Part shown: in pieces, positions 54,026 to 62,757 of the stretch
Layout: each line of letters begins with the position of its first letter
How positions within the stretch are numbered: position 1 is the first letter of the stretch
Origin: Streptomyces lateritius
Lineage (GTDB): Bacteria; Actinomycetota; Actinomycetes; Streptomycetales; Streptomycetaceae
Direction of reading: 5' to 3'
Length of the DNA: 64,000 bases
Assembly (NCBI RefSeq): GCF_014649715.1
Contig: NZ_BMTO01000002.1
Location: 342,336 to 406,335 of the forward strand
The notes under the pieces: model-generated
The model's database searches: none
Told to the model about the DNA's origin: nothing
The model's input: the letters and a program-made list of their open reading frames with translations, nothing else
Made by a program: the position numbers and the translations under genes

Positions 54026-55126
54026 TTACGCCTCCTGCGTGCGCGTGCGTTCTGCGGCCGTGCGTTCCACGGCGGGGTGGAGCGGGGCGGTCTCCGGGAC
54101 TCCGGCCGGCCGCATGTTGGCGAACTCCTTGCGCAGCACCGGGACGACCTCCTCGCCGAGCATGTCGAGCTGTTCCAGGACCGTCTTCAGCGGCAGGCCC
54201 GCGTGGTCCATCAGGAAGAGCTGACGCTGGTAGTCGCCGACGTATTCCCGGAAGGACAGCGTCCGTTCGATGACCTCCTGCGGGGAGCCGACGGTCAGCG
54301 GGGTCTCCTCGCTGAACTCCTCCAGGGACGGGCCGTGGCCGTAGACGGGAGCGTTGTCGAAGTAGGGGCGGAACTCCCGTACGGCGTCCTGGGAGTTCTT
54401 GCGCATGAAGACCTGGCCGCCGAGGCCGACGATCGCCTGTTCGGGGGTGCCGTGACCGTAGTGCGCGTACCGCCGGCGGTAGAGGCCGACCATCTTCTCG
54501 GTGTGCTGCTTGGGCCAGAAGATGTGGTTGGCGAAGAAGCCGTCTCCGTAGTACGCGGCCTGCTCGGCGATCTCGGGGGAGCGGATCGAGCCGTGCCAGA
54601 CGAACGGCGGTACGCCGTCCAGCGGACGCGGCGTGGAGGTGAAGCCCTGGAGGGCACTGCGGAACTTGCCCTCCCAGTCGACGACGTCCTCCCTCCACAG
54701 CCTGTGGAGAAGCGCGTAGTTCTCGACGGCGAGCGGGATGCCCTGGCGGATGTCCTGCCCGAACCACGGGTAGACCGGGCCGGTGTTGCCCCGGCCCATC
54801 ATCAGGTCGACGCGCCCGTCGGCGAGGTGCTGCAGGGTCGCGTAGTCCTCGGCGATCTTCACCGGGTCGTTGGTGGTGATCAGCGTCGTGGACGTGGACA
54901 GGATGAGTCGCTCGGTCCGGGCCGCGATGTGCCCGAGGAGGGTGGTGGGCGAGGACGGGACGAACGGCGGGTTGTGGTGCTCGCCGGTGGCGAAGACGTC
55001 GAGCCCGACCTCCTCGGCCTTGAGTGCGATGGCGACCGTGTTCTTGATCCGCTCGTGCTCGGACGGGGTGCGGCCGGTGGTGGGGTCGGCCGTGACGTCG
55101 CCGACGGTGAAGATCCCGAACTGCAT
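54026..55126 (-). CDS. LLM-class flavin-dependent monooxygenase (CE1758-type)
   Basis: 366 residues, a luciferase-like TIM-barrel. The start MQFGIFTVGDVTADPTTGRTPSEHERI and GEHHNPPFVPSSP and DGRVDLMMGRGN (cited in part) are typical of the actinobacterial CE1758 family. It uses reduced flavin from the reductase encoded next to hydroxylate or desulfonate an unknown organic substrate. The ATG has GAGGTGAG 5-12 nt upstream. An A+T-rich inverted repeat sits about 45-60 bp upstream. Confidence 0.88.
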   Translation of the reverse strand: MQFGIFTVGDVTADPTTGRTPSEHERIKNTVAIALKAEEVGLDVFATGEHHNPPFVPSSPTTLLGHIAARTERLILSTSTTLITTNDPVKIAEDYATLQHLADGRVDLMMGRGNTGPVYPWFGQDIRQGIPLAVENYALLHRLWREDVVDWEGKFRSALQGFTSTPRPLDGVPPFVWHGSIRSPEIAEQAAYYGDGFFANHIFWPKQHTEKMVGLYRRRYAHYGHGTPEQAIVGLGGQVFMRKNSQDAVREFRPYFDNAPVYGHGPSLEEFSEETPLTVGSPQEVIERTLSFREYVGDYQRQLFLMDHAGLPLKTVLEQLDMLGEEVVPVLRKEFANMRPAGVPETAPLHPAVERTAAERTRTQEA

Positions 55127-55168
55127 GGTGCTCACCTCTCGCGGGGCCGGCCTCTGCGACCGGTATTG

Positions 55169-55186
55169 GTTGAATCTTAAATCAAC
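55169..55186. promoter_or_regulatory. A+T-rich inverted repeat upstream of monooxygenase operon
   Basis: GTTGA and TCAAC arms (5 bp) are separated by 8 bp (ATCTTAAA), in a strikingly A+T-rich patch. This is the size and form of a MarR-type operator overlapping a promoter. No MarR gene is adjacent. Confidence 0.45.
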
Positions 55187-55288
55187 ATCCCGTCCAACGG
55201 CACCCTCCCCCGCCCTATTCCCGCCCCTCGCGCCGCTTCCTCCGCCCGTTCCACGGCTTCGAAAGGCCCTCACGTAGAGTTCGCCGAC

Positions 55289-56542
55289 GTGAGCACCGTG
55301 CCCCTGCCCGGTCCCCTGCCCGCGATATCGGTCGTCGGAATCGGCGCGGACGGCTGGGACGGGCTCCCCGAGAACTCCCGCCGGACCCTGCGCGCCGCCG
55401 AGGTCCTCATCGGCGGCCCCCGCCAGCTGGAGCTGCTGCCTTCGGACGAGTGCCCCGGCGAGCGGATCGCCTGGCCCTCCCCGCTGCGCCCCGCCGTCCC
55501 CGGTCTGCTCGCCGCCCACGAGGGCCGGAGGACCGCCGTCCTCGCGAGCGGGGACCCGATGTTCTACGGGATCGGCCGCACCCTCGGCGAGACGGTCGGC
55601 GCCGACCGTCTCCACGTCCTCCCGCACCCGTCCTCGGTCTCGTACGCCTGCGCGCGCCTGGGCTGGCCCCTGGAAGCCGTGGAGACGGTGTCGCTGGTGG
55701 GCAGGCCGCTCGCCTCGCTCACCGCCTCCCTCTACGACGGGCGGCGCCTGCTCGTCCTCAGTGCGGACGGCGCCACCCCGGCGGAGGTCGCCGGGCTCCT
55801 GCGGGAGCGGGGCTTCGGAGGGACCCGGATGCGCGTCCTGGAACAGCTCGGCTCGGAGCGGGAGCGGACCGTGGAGGCCACGGCCGACACCTGGCCGCCC
55901 GAGCGGCCGAGCGACCCTCTCAACATCGTCGCGCTCGACTGCGTACGGTCCGCCGACGCGCCCCGCCTGGGCGCCGTGCCCGGTCTGCCCGACGAGGCGT
56001 ACGACCACGACGGCCAGCTCACCAAGCGGTACGTCCGCGCGGCGACGCTCGCGGCCCTGGCGCCCGCGCCCGGCGAGCTGCTGTGGGACGTCGGCGGCGG
56101 CTCCGGCTCGATCGGCATCGAGTGGATGCGTACGGACCGCTCGTGCCGCGCGGTCGCCGTGGAGAAGTCGCCCGAGCGGGCGGCCCGTATCGAGCGAAAC
56201 GCGGCGGCCCTCGGCGTACCCGGCCTGCGGGTCGTCACCGGTCCGGCACCCCGGGCACTGGCCGGCCTGCCCACCCCCGACGCCGTGTTCATCGGCGGCG
56301 GCCTGACCGCACCCGGCCTCCTCGACGCCTGCTGGGACGCGCTGCCGGCGGGCGGCCGGCTGGTCGCGAACACGGTGACGCTGGAGTCCGAGGCGCTGCT
56401 CGCGGACCGGTACCGCCGCCACGGCGGAGAGCTGATCCGGCTCGCCGTCGCCCAGGCCGTCCCGGTGGGCGGCTTCACCGGCTGGCGCCAGGCGATGCCG
56501 GTCACGCAGTGGTCCGTAACGAAATCAGGAGTTGGAGCATGA
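55289..56542 (+). CDS. cobL: Bifunctional precorrin-6Y C5,15-methyltransferase (decarboxylating)
   Basis: 417 residues. The N-terminal CbiE-type methylase (about 10-205) shows VVGIGADGWDG and ASGDPMFYGIG. The C-terminal CbiT-type domain (about 215-400) has the SAM motif DVGGGSGSIGIEW and FIGGGLTAPG. It methylates C5 and C15 and decarboxylates the C12 acetate of precorrin-6B. The GTG start is supported by domain position; its ribosome binding site is weak. Its end overlaps cobM by 4 bp. Confidence 0.92.
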   Translation: MSTVPLPGPLPAISVVGIGADGWDGLPENSRRTLRAAEVLIGGPRQLELLPSDECPGERIAWPSPLRPAVPGLLAAHEGRRTAVLASGDPMFYGIGRTLGETVGADRLHVLPHPSSVSYACARLGWPLEAVETVSLVGRPLASLTASLYDGRRLLVLSADGATPAEVAGLLRERGFGGTRMRVLEQLGSERERTVEATADTWPPERPSDPLNIVALDCVRSADAPRLGAVPGLPDEAYDHDGQLTKRYVRAATLAALAPAPGELLWDVGGGSGSIGIEWMRTDRSCRAVAVEKSPERAARIERNAAALGVPGLRVVTGPAPRALAGLPTPDAVFIGGGLTAPGLLDACWDALPAGGRLVANTVTLESEALLADRYRRHGGELIRLAVAQAVPVGGFTGWRQAMPVTQWSVTKSGVGA

Positions 56543-57288
56543 CCGTCTACTTCATCGGCGCGGGCCCGGGCGCGGCCGACCTGATCACGGTGCGCGGGGC
56601 ACGGACCCTCGCGCGGTGCGGAGTCTGCCTGTACGCCGGGTCCCTCGTCCCCCGCGAACTGCTCGCCGAGTGCCCGCCGGACGCGCGCCTGGTCGACACG
56701 GCGGACCTGGACCTCGACCGGATCGTCACCGAGATCGTCCGCGCCCACGAGGACGGCCACGACGTGGCGCGGCTCCACTCGGGCGACCCGTCCGTCTTCA
56801 GCGCGGTCGCCGAGCAGATGCGGCGCCTGGACGCGGAGGGCATCCCGTACGAGGTGGTGCCGGGCGTCCCGGCGTTCGCGGCGGCGGCCGCCGCCCTGAA
56901 GCGGGAACTGACCGTCCCGACCGTGGGCCAGACGGTGATCCTCACCCGCATCGCCCAGCAGGCGACCCCGATGCCGGAGGGCGAGGACCTGGCGACCCTG
57001 GGCCGCAGCGGCGCGCTCCTCGTCCTGCACCTGGCCGCCCGCTACGTCGACCGGGTCGTCTCCGAGCTGTTGCCGCACTACGGCGCCGACTGCCCGGCCG
57101 CAGTGGTCGCGATGGCCAGCCGCCCGGACGAGGTGGTCCTGCGGGGCACCCTCGACGACATCGCGTCCCAGATGAAGACGGCCGGGATCACGAAGACGGC
57201 CGTCATCCTCGTCGGCCGCACGCTGGCCGCCACGCAGTTCCGCGACAGCCACCTCTACGACCCGGCGCGCGACCGCCACGTCTGCTGA
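56539..57288 (+). CDS. cobM: Precorrin-4 C11-methyltransferase
   Basis: 249 residues. The tetrapyrrole methylase fold shows VYFIGAGPGAADLITVRGAR, LHSGDPSVF and the GVPAFAAAAAALKRELTVP loop (both cited in part), which are CobM/CbiF signatures. It methylates C11 of precorrin-4. The ATG overlaps the cobL stop in ATGA, indicating a coupled cobL-cobM operon. GGAG lies 5 nt upstream inside cobL. Confidence 0.92.
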   Translation: MTVYFIGAGPGAADLITVRGARTLARCGVCLYAGSLVPRELLAECPPDARLVDTADLDLDRIVTEIVRAHEDGHDVARLHSGDPSVFSAVAEQMRRLDAEGIPYEVVPGVPAFAAAAAALKRELTVPTVGQTVILTRIAQQATPMPEGEDLATLGRSGALLVLHLAARYVDRVVSELLPHYGADCPAAVVAMASRPDEVVLRGTLDDIASQMKTAGITKTAVILVGRTLAATQFRDSHLYDPARDRHVC

Positions 57289-57299
57289 TCCGCGAGGCC

Positions 57300-57330
57300 G
57301 CGGGGCCGGTACGTCGCGTACCGGCCCCGC
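57300..57330. terminator. Bidirectional terminator between cobM and bL37 gene
   Basis: Arms GCGGGGCCGGTACG and CGTACCGGCCCCGC (14 bp) with a 3-nt loop lie 11 bp after the cobM stop and 21 bp beyond the bL37 stop, serving both convergent genes. Confidence 0.8.
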
Positions 57331-57351
57331 GCCCCCGTAGACGGAACAGGC

Positions 57352-57426
57352 TCAGGCGTTGGGCCGCTTGCCGTGGTTCGCGCCCTTCTTCTTCCTGGCA
57401 CGTCGCTTGTTGCCTCGCTTCGACAT
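57352..57426 (-). CDS. Large-subunit ribosomal protein bL37
   Basis: A 24-residue, extremely basic peptide (MSKRGNKRRARKKKGANHG then KRPNA). It matches the actinobacterial ribosomal protein bL37 first seen in mycobacterial ribosome structures, which ends NHGKRPN and binds 23S rRNA. The ATG has GAAGGGTGTG upstream at suitable spacing. It is too short for normal gene callers. It is monocistronic with a shared terminator. Bases are G+C-poorer than the neighbours because of the Lys/Asn codons. Confidence 0.85.
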   Translation of the reverse strand: MSKRGNKRRARKKKGANHGKRPNA

Positions 57427-57532
57427 GGGCACACACCCTTCGATCGGGACCGGTTGCCTGGCAAGCCTAGGTTCGCGGGGTGGCGGCCGCATCCGCTGCC
57501 CCGCTGTCGGTGGCGGGCGATTGGATGGGCGC

Positions 57533-58210
57533 ATGACCGTATACGACGTGGCCAGGAAGCTGCCCGGGACCGACGTTCTGCTCGACCACTGCCGTGGGCT
57601 GGCGATGCTGGACGCGGTGCTCAGTCCCGAGTGGGACGGGCGGTACTACTCGTTCCACTCGCGCTGGTCCGGGGGCGGACAGTTGGCCTCGATGTGCAAC
57701 GGACAGGGCGACCAGTACTCCCTGGTCTTCTCCGCCGCGGGCGTCTACATACGCGGCTTCTGCCACGAGTCGCTGATGAGCCCGTACGGACCCCTGGCCG
57801 ACGGCTCGCCCTGGCCGGGGGTGCTCGACTCGGTGCCGGAGGTCTTCCGGGCGTACGTCGAGGAGCCGGCGTTCACGGACGAGGACGGCGGACCGGTCGT
57901 GACCGCCTGCCTGTGGCGGGAGCCGGCGGACACGGCCTGGCGGACGGGGACGATCGACTTCCCCGAGGAAGGCGACGACCCGGAGGACGCGGACGGTGCC
58001 GGCTATCTCTTCGAGCTGCTCGTCGACCGTTCGGCGGAGGCGTACCAGGAGTGGGCCGAGTACTACCACGAGACGTCGGTCGACCTCGACGCCGTCCGCC
58101 ATGTGCTCGCCCTGCGCCCCCTGACCGCCCCCGTCGTCACCGCCCTCAACCCGGGCACCGACCTGGCCGCACTCGCCGACGACATCGCGGAGATCGGATA
58201 CCCCGCGTGA
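57533..58210 (+). CDS. Conserved hypothetical protein
   Basis: 225 residues, acidic. Segments WDGRYYSFHSRWSGGGQLASMCNGQGDQYSLVF (in part) and YIRGFCHESLMSPY resemble a widely distributed Streptomyces hypothetical family of mixed alpha/beta type. No catalytic motif or signal peptide is recognised. The ATG was chosen because similarity to the family start (MTVYDVARKLPG) begins there. It is divergent from the bL37 gene. Confidence 0.72.
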   Translation: MTVYDVARKLPGTDVLLDHCRGLAMLDAVLSPEWDGRYYSFHSRWSGGGQLASMCNGQGDQYSLVFSAAGVYIRGFCHESLMSPYGPLADGSPWPGVLDSVPEVFRAYVEEPAFTDEDGGPVVTACLWREPADTAWRTGTIDFPEEGDDPEDADGAGYLFELLVDRSAEAYQEWAEYYHETSVDLDAVRHVLALRPLTAPVVTALNPGTDLAALADDIAEIGYPA

Positions 58211-58273
58211 TCCGGCCGCTCACCGGTCACAAGGCTTTCCGGTTGTCGCCCGGGAATCTGGGCCGGGCGCCCG

Positions 58274-59392
58274 CTACGGCCCCGCCACCGTCGAGCGGCC
58301 CACGACCGCGCCCGCGCGGTCGATGCAGACGACGTCGACCGCGACCGGCGCCCCGCGGAGGACTGCGAGGGCCTCGTCGCGGGCGCGGGCCGCGACCAGG
58401 TCGCCGAGGGGTACGCCGGCCGCCTCGCACAGCCGGAGGGCCGCCAGGCCCGTGTTCGCGGTGGCGATCTCCTCGGCGAGCGCCTCGGTCGCACCGCCGG
58501 ACCGGGCCAGGTCCGCCAGGAACGGCTTGTCGACCTGGGAGCGGGCCGAGTGGAGGTCCAGGTGACCGGCGGCCAGCTTGGAGAGCTTGGCGAAGCCGCC
58601 GCAGATCGTGAGCCGGCCGACCGGGTGCTGTCGTACGTACTTGAGGACCGCGCCCGCGAAGTCGCCCATGTCGAGCAGGGCGATCTCGGGCAGGTCGTAG
58701 AGGGTCGTCACCGTCTTCTCCGAGGTGGAGCCGGTGCAGCCCGCGACATGCGTCAGGCCCGCCGCGCGGGCCACGTCCACACCCCGGCGGATCGAGTCGA
58801 TCCACGCCGAGCAGGAGTACGGGACGACGATGCCGGTCGTGCCGAGCACCGACAGACCGCCGAGGATGCCGATCCGGGGGTTCCAGGTGGAGCGGGCGAT
58901 CTCCTCGCCGTGGTCGATGGAGACCGTGATCTCGACGTCCCTGGAGCCGCCGTGCGCGGCGGCGACCTCGGCGACGTGCTCGCGCATCATCCGGCGCGGG
59001 ACCGGGTTGATCGCCGGCTCGCCGACCTCCAGGGGCAGGCCGGGCAGGGTGACCGTCCCGACACCGGGCCCGGCCCGGAAGACGACCCCGGAACCGGCCG
59101 GGAGGACCCGTACCGTCGAGCGGACCAGCGCGCCGTGGGTGACGTCCGGGTCGTCACCGGCGTCCTTCACGACCCCCGCCATGGCGGCGCCGGCGGAGAG
59201 CTCCTCCGCCGCGAGCGCGAACGCCGGGCGCCCGCCCTTCGGCAGCGTGATCGTCACCGGGTCGGGGAAATCCCCGGTCAGCAGCGCCGTGTACGCGGCC
59301 GTCGTCGCGGCCGTCGCACAGGCACCGGTCGTCCACCCCGGGCGCAGACCCGTGTGCTTGAGTTGGGCCTCGCGCCCACCGGCCGGATTCAC
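58274..59392 (-). CDS. cbiD: Cobalt-precorrin-5B (C1)-methyltransferase
   Basis: 372 residues. CbiD hallmarks are GLRPGWTTGACATAAT near the N terminus, GGLSVLGTTGIVVPYSCSAW (in part) and CGGFAKLSKLAAGHLDLHS (in part). It methylates C1 with loss of acetaldehyde, replacing the CobF of the classic aerobic pathway. The GTG start is preceded by CAGGAG 7 nt upstream. Only 12 bp separate its start from that of divergent cobK. Next on the other side is the hypothetical gene, convergent. Confidence 0.92.
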   Translation of the reverse strand: MNPAGGREAQLKHTGLRPGWTTGACATAATTAAYTALLTGDFPDPVTITLPKGGRPAFALAAEELSAGAAMAGVVKDAGDDPDVTHGALVRSTVRVLPAGSGVVFRAGPGVGTVTLPGLPLEVGEPAINPVPRRMMREHVAEVAAAHGGSRDVEITVSIDHGEEIARSTWNPRIGILGGLSVLGTTGIVVPYSCSAWIDSIRRGVDVARAAGLTHVAGCTGSTSEKTVTTLYDLPEIALLDMGDFAGAVLKYVRQHPVGRLTICGGFAKLSKLAAGHLDLHSARSQVDKPFLADLARSGGATEALAEEIATANTGLAALRLCEAAGVPLGDLVAARARDEALAVLRGAPVAVDVVCIDRAGAVVGRSTVAGP

Positions 59393-59404
59393 GAAGGGAC
59401 TCCT

Positions 59405-60148
59405 GTGCACGTACTCATTCTGGGCGGGACGACGGAGGCCCGCGCTCTCGCCGGAATGCTCCAGCCGCACGGCGAGCTCCGCGTGACCAGCTCGCTCGCG
59501 GGACGCGTCGCCCAGCCCCGGCTGCCGGCCGGCGAGGTGCGCGTCGGCGGCTTCGGCGGTGTGGAGGGGCTCCTGGACTGGGTGCGCGAACACCGTGTGG
59601 ACGCGGTCATCGACGCCACCCATCCCTTCGCCGAACGGATCAGCTTCAACGCGGCCCGGGCGGCCGCCACCGCCCATGTTCCCCTGCTCGCCCTGCGCCG
59701 GCCGGGGTGGGTCCCGGTCGAGGGCGACCGGTGGCACTCCGCCGCTTCCCTGGAGGAGGCGGCGGCTCTCATCGACGGCCTGGGCGAGCGGGTGTTCCTG
59801 ACGACGGGCCGGATGGGCCTGGCCGCTTTCGCCGACCGCCCCCAGTGGTTCCTCGTCCGCTCCGTGGACGCCCCCGCCCCCCCGATGCCGGCCCGCACCG
59901 AAGTCCTCCTGGACCGTGGCCCCTTCACCCTGGACGGCGAGCGCGCACTGCTGAACCGGTACGCCGTCGACGTCCTCGTCACCAAGGACAGTGGCGGCAC
60001 GGCGACGGCCCCGAAACTGACGGCGGCCCGCGAGGCGGGCATCCCGGTGGTCGTGGTCCGCCGGCCACCGGTGCCCCAGGGCGTCCCGGTGGCGGTGGCG
60101 CCGGAGGAGGCCGTCGCCTGGGTGTGGGAGACCCGGGGCCGGGGCTGA
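59405..60148 (+). CDS. cobK: Precorrin-6A reductase
   Basis: 247 residues. The N-terminal HVLILGGTTEARALA is the NADPH-binding CobK/CbiJ signature, followed by SSLAGR, IDATHPFA, LTTGRMGL and VTKDSGG, all conserved in the family. It reduces precorrin-6A to 6B. The GTG start has GAAGGGA about 6 nt upstream. It shares a 12-bp gap with cbiD, and its 3' end runs directly into a hydrolase remnant. Confidence 0.92.
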   Translation: MHVLILGGTTEARALAGMLQPHGELRVTSSLAGRVAQPRLPAGEVRVGGFGGVEGLLDWVREHRVDAVIDATHPFAERISFNAARAAATAHVPLLALRRPGWVPVEGDRWHSAASLEEAAALIDGLGERVFLTTGRMGLAAFADRPQWFLVRSVDAPAPPMPARTEVLLDRGPFTLDGERALLNRYAVDVLVTKDSGGTATAPKLTAAREAGIPVVVVRRPPVPQGVPVAVAPEEAVAWVWETRGRG

Positions 60149-60149
60149 C

Positions 60150-60645
60150 CTGACGCTCGCCGGATCAGCGGCCTCCCCGACCACGCCGGGGACCTCCGGG
60201 GTGGCCGACGCCGTCGCCCTCGACTTCTTCGACATCGCGCAGGACGGCAAGCCGAGCCGCGACTGGATCCCGCTGGTGGACGCGCTCTACCGGCAGGAGG
60301 CGGACGCGGGGCCGGTCCACGACCGACTACGCCCGGCCGCCGTCCGACGCCGCTCCGGCGAAGGACGCCGACACCTGCACCGGCACGTACGACAACGCGT
60401 ACTACGGGAAGCTGTCGGTGACCGAAGGCCAAGGCGGTGGCCTGACGCTCCGTCTGGGGCCGAAGCCCCAGACGTACCGGCTGACGCACTACGACGGCGA
60501 CACGTTCAGCTTCCGGACCGCCGGCGAGGACGCCGGGGGGCTCACCGGAGTCACCTTCTCCCCTGACGGGAAGTCCGTCCGCGTCGAGTACCTGGACACG
60601 GAGGGACTCGGCACCTTCACCCGTAGCGGCGCGGCGTCCAGGTGA
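60150..60645 (+). pseudogene. Remnant of a beta-lactamase-family serine hydrolase (C-terminal DUF3471-like part)
   Basis: A first frame (about 60150-60320) reads AVALDFFDIAQDGKPSRDW, the linker typical before the C-terminal lipocalin-like domain of serine hydrolases. After a shift near 60320 a second frame reads TDYARPPSDAAPAKDAD then GTYDNAYYGKLSVTEG, DGDTFSFRT, SVRVEYLD and GLGTFTR up to the TGA at 60645, the usual DUF3471 pattern. The entire catalytic domain (SxxK, YxN) is missing. It overlaps by 29 bp the 3' end of convergent cobIJ. Confidence 0.7.
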
Positions 60646-62101
60646 TCGTGCGGCCGTCGGCCCGTTCGACCGCACGGGTCTGGGACGAGCCGATCAGCAG
60701 CAGCGTCCGCATGTCGACCTCGGCCGGCTCCAGGGTCTTCAGGGTCACCACCCGGACCGACTGCTCCGGGCCGCCCACGTCCCGCGCCACGACCACCGGG
60801 GTCTCCGGCGACCGCAGTTCGAGGAGCAGGTCCCGGGCGGCGGCCACCTGGTGGGTACGGGACCTCGACCCCGGGTTGTAGAGCGCGAGGACCAGGTCCG
60901 CACCGGCCGCCGCGCGCAGCCGCTCCGCGATGACCTCCCAGGGCTTGAGGCGGTCGGAGAGGGAGATCGTCGCGTAGTCGTGGCCCAGCGGCGCACCCGC
61001 CGCCGCGGCCGCCGCGTTCGCCGCGGTGACCCCTGGCAGGACCCGTACGGGCACGTCCGCGTACCGCGGCTCCGAGGCGACCTCCAGGACCGCCGTCGCC
61101 ATCGCGAAGACGCCGGGGTCGCCGCCCGAGACGACCGCGACCCGCCGGCCGCGCCGCGCCAGGTCGAGGGCGAACTCGGCACGCTCCGACTCGACCTTGT
61201 TGTCCGAGCCGTGGCGGCGCTGGCCGGGACGCAGCACCGGGACGCGGTCGAGGTAGGTGGTGTAGCCGACCAGGTCGTCGGCGTTGAGCAGGGCGCCGCG
61301 CGACTCGGGCGTCAGCCAGGGCGCGCCCGCCGGACCGGTGCCGACGACGACGACCTCGCCGGCCTCCCGTACGGGCGGAAGCGCGTCGATACGGGAGGGC
61401 AGCACGGCCACCGAGAAGTACGGGACGCCGGCCGGGTCGACCTCGGCCAGGGTCTCCGTCCGCTCGCCCGCCATGAACGCCCGCTCCACATAGCGCGCGT
61501 CCTCCAGCCGGCCCGCCCGCTCAAGGGCGCGCCGCACCGTCGGGAACGTCCGGCCGAGCTTCATCACGACGGCCGAGTCCGTGCCCGCGAGCCGGGCGGT
61601 CAGCTCGTCCTCCGGCAGCGTGCCGGGGATGATCGTGAGGACTTCCTCGGCCTCGCACAGCGGCTCGCCGAGCCGGGCGGCCGCCGCGCTGACCGAGGTG
61701 ACACCGGGGATGACCTCGGTGTCGTAGCGGTGCGCGAGCCGCTTGTGCATGTGCTGGTACGAGCCGTAGAAGAGCGGATCGCCCTCGGCGAGGACCGCCA
61801 CCGTGCGGCCGGCGTCCAGGTGCGCGGCGAGCCGCTCCGACGCCTCCTCGTAGAAGTCGTCGAGCGCGCCGCGGTAGCCGCCGGGGTGGTCGGTGGTCTC
61901 CACGGTGAGCGGGTACATCAACCGCTCCTCGATGTGGTCCTCACGGATGTGCTCCGCGGCGATCGAGCGGGCGATGGAGCGGCCGTGGCGGGCCGAGTGG
62001 TAGGCGATCACGTCGGCGGAGGCGATGGCCCTGACGGCCGCCACGGTCATCAGGTCCGGGTCGCCGGGCCCGAGGCCGACCCCGTACAGCTTTCCGCTCA
62101 T
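60617..62101 (-). CDS. cobIJ: Precorrin-2 C20-methyltransferase / precorrin-3B C17-methyltransferase fusion
   Basis: 494 residues, a fusion of two tetrapyrrole methylases. The CobI part (about 1-245) has [16 protein letters not shown] and [13 protein letters not shown]. The CobJ part (about 250-494) has [27 protein letters not shown] and the C-terminal [10 protein letters not shown]. CobI-CobJ fusions are typical of actinobacteria. It acts at the early ring-methylation and ring-contraction steps. Its ATG overlaps the cobH stop (ATGA), and the operon runs cobG-cobH-cobIJ. Confidence 0.93.
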   Translation of the reverse strand: MSGKLYGVGLGPGDPDLMTVAAVRAIASADVIAYHSARHGRSIARSIAAEHIREDHIEERLMYPLTVETTDHPGGYRGALDDFYEEASERLAAHLDAGRTVAVLAEGDPLFYGSYQHMHKRLAHRYDTEVIPGVTSVSAAAARLGEPLCEAEEVLTIIPGTLPEDELTARLAGTDSAVVMKLGRTFPTVRRALERAGRLEDARYVERAFMAGERTETLAEVDPAGVPYFSVAVLPSRIDALPPVREAGEVVVVGTGPAGAPWLTPESRGALLNADDLVGYTTYLDRVPVLRPGQRRHGSDNKVESERAEFALDLARRGRRVAVVSGGDPGVFAMATAVLEVASEPRYADVPVRVLPGVTAANAAAAAAGAPLGHDYATISLSDRLKPWEVIAERLRAAAGADLVLALYNPGSRSRTHQVAAARDLLLELRSPETPVVVARDVGGPEQSVRVVTLKTLEPAEVDMRTLLLIGSSQTRAVERADGRTITWTPRRYG

Positions 62102-62757
62102 GCCTGGATCTCCGCTTCGGTCGCCATGGCGTTGATCGCGGCGGCGGTCATCGCGCTGCCGCCGCGCCGGCCCCGTACGACGAGGTAGTCGAGACCGAGG
62201 TCCTGCCCCCGGTCCGCAAGGGCGTCCTTGGACTCGGCGGCGCCGATGAAACCGACCGGTATGCCGAGGACGGCCGCGGGGCGGGGCGCGCCCTTGGCGA
62301 TCATCTCCAGGAGGTGGAACAGCGCGGTGGGGGCGTTGCCGATGGCGACGACGGAGCCTTCGAGGCGGTCGCGCCAGAGTTCGAGGGCGGCGGCGCTGCG
62401 CGTGGTCCCGAGCTCGGCGGCGAGGGCCGGAACGGAGGGGTCGGAGAGGGTGCAGATCACCTCGTTGTCGGCGGGCAGCCGTTTGCGGGTGACACCGCTG
62501 GCGACCATCTGCGCGTCGCAGAGGATCGGAGCTCCGGCGCGCAGGGCCTCCCGGGCGCGGGCGACGACCTGTGGGGAGTAGGCGATGTCGCGTACGAGGT
62601 CGGTCATGCCGCAGGCGTGGATCATCCGCACCGCGACCTGGGCGACGTCGGCGGGCAGCCCCGCGAGGTCCGCCTCGGCGCGGATCGTGGCAAAGGACTG
62701 GCGGTAGATCTCCGCGCCGTCCTTCTCGTAGGCGAACATCGTGTCGTTCTCGCTCAT
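62098..62757 (-). CDS. cobH: Precorrin-8X methylmutase
   Basis: 219 residues, full length for CobH/CbiC. Typical motifs: [15 protein letters not shown] with the catalytic His, [30 protein letters not shown] and [13 protein letters not shown]. It moves the C11 methyl to C12 giving hydrogenobyrinate. The ATG at 62757 overlaps the cobG stop by 4 bp. A second ATG six codons later (MFAYEKDG) is an alternative start. Confidence 0.92.
   Translation of the reverse strand: MSENDTMFAYEKDGAEIYRQSFATIRAEADLAGLPADVAQVAVRMIHACGMTDLVRDIAYSPQVVARAREALRAGAPILCDAQMVASGVTRKRLPADNEVICTLSDPSVPALAAELGTTRSAAALELWRDRLEGSVVAIGNAPTALFHLLEMIAKGAPRPAAVLGIPVGFIGAAESKDALADRGQDLGLDYLVVRGRRGGSAMTAAAINAMATEAEIQA

Noticed and set aside
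53544..56422. Very long minus-strand frames spanning the monooxygenase and cobL
   Set aside because: Only the portion from 55126 down matches a family (LLM oxidoreductase). The upstream extension is antisense to cobL and crosses the A+T-rich operator.
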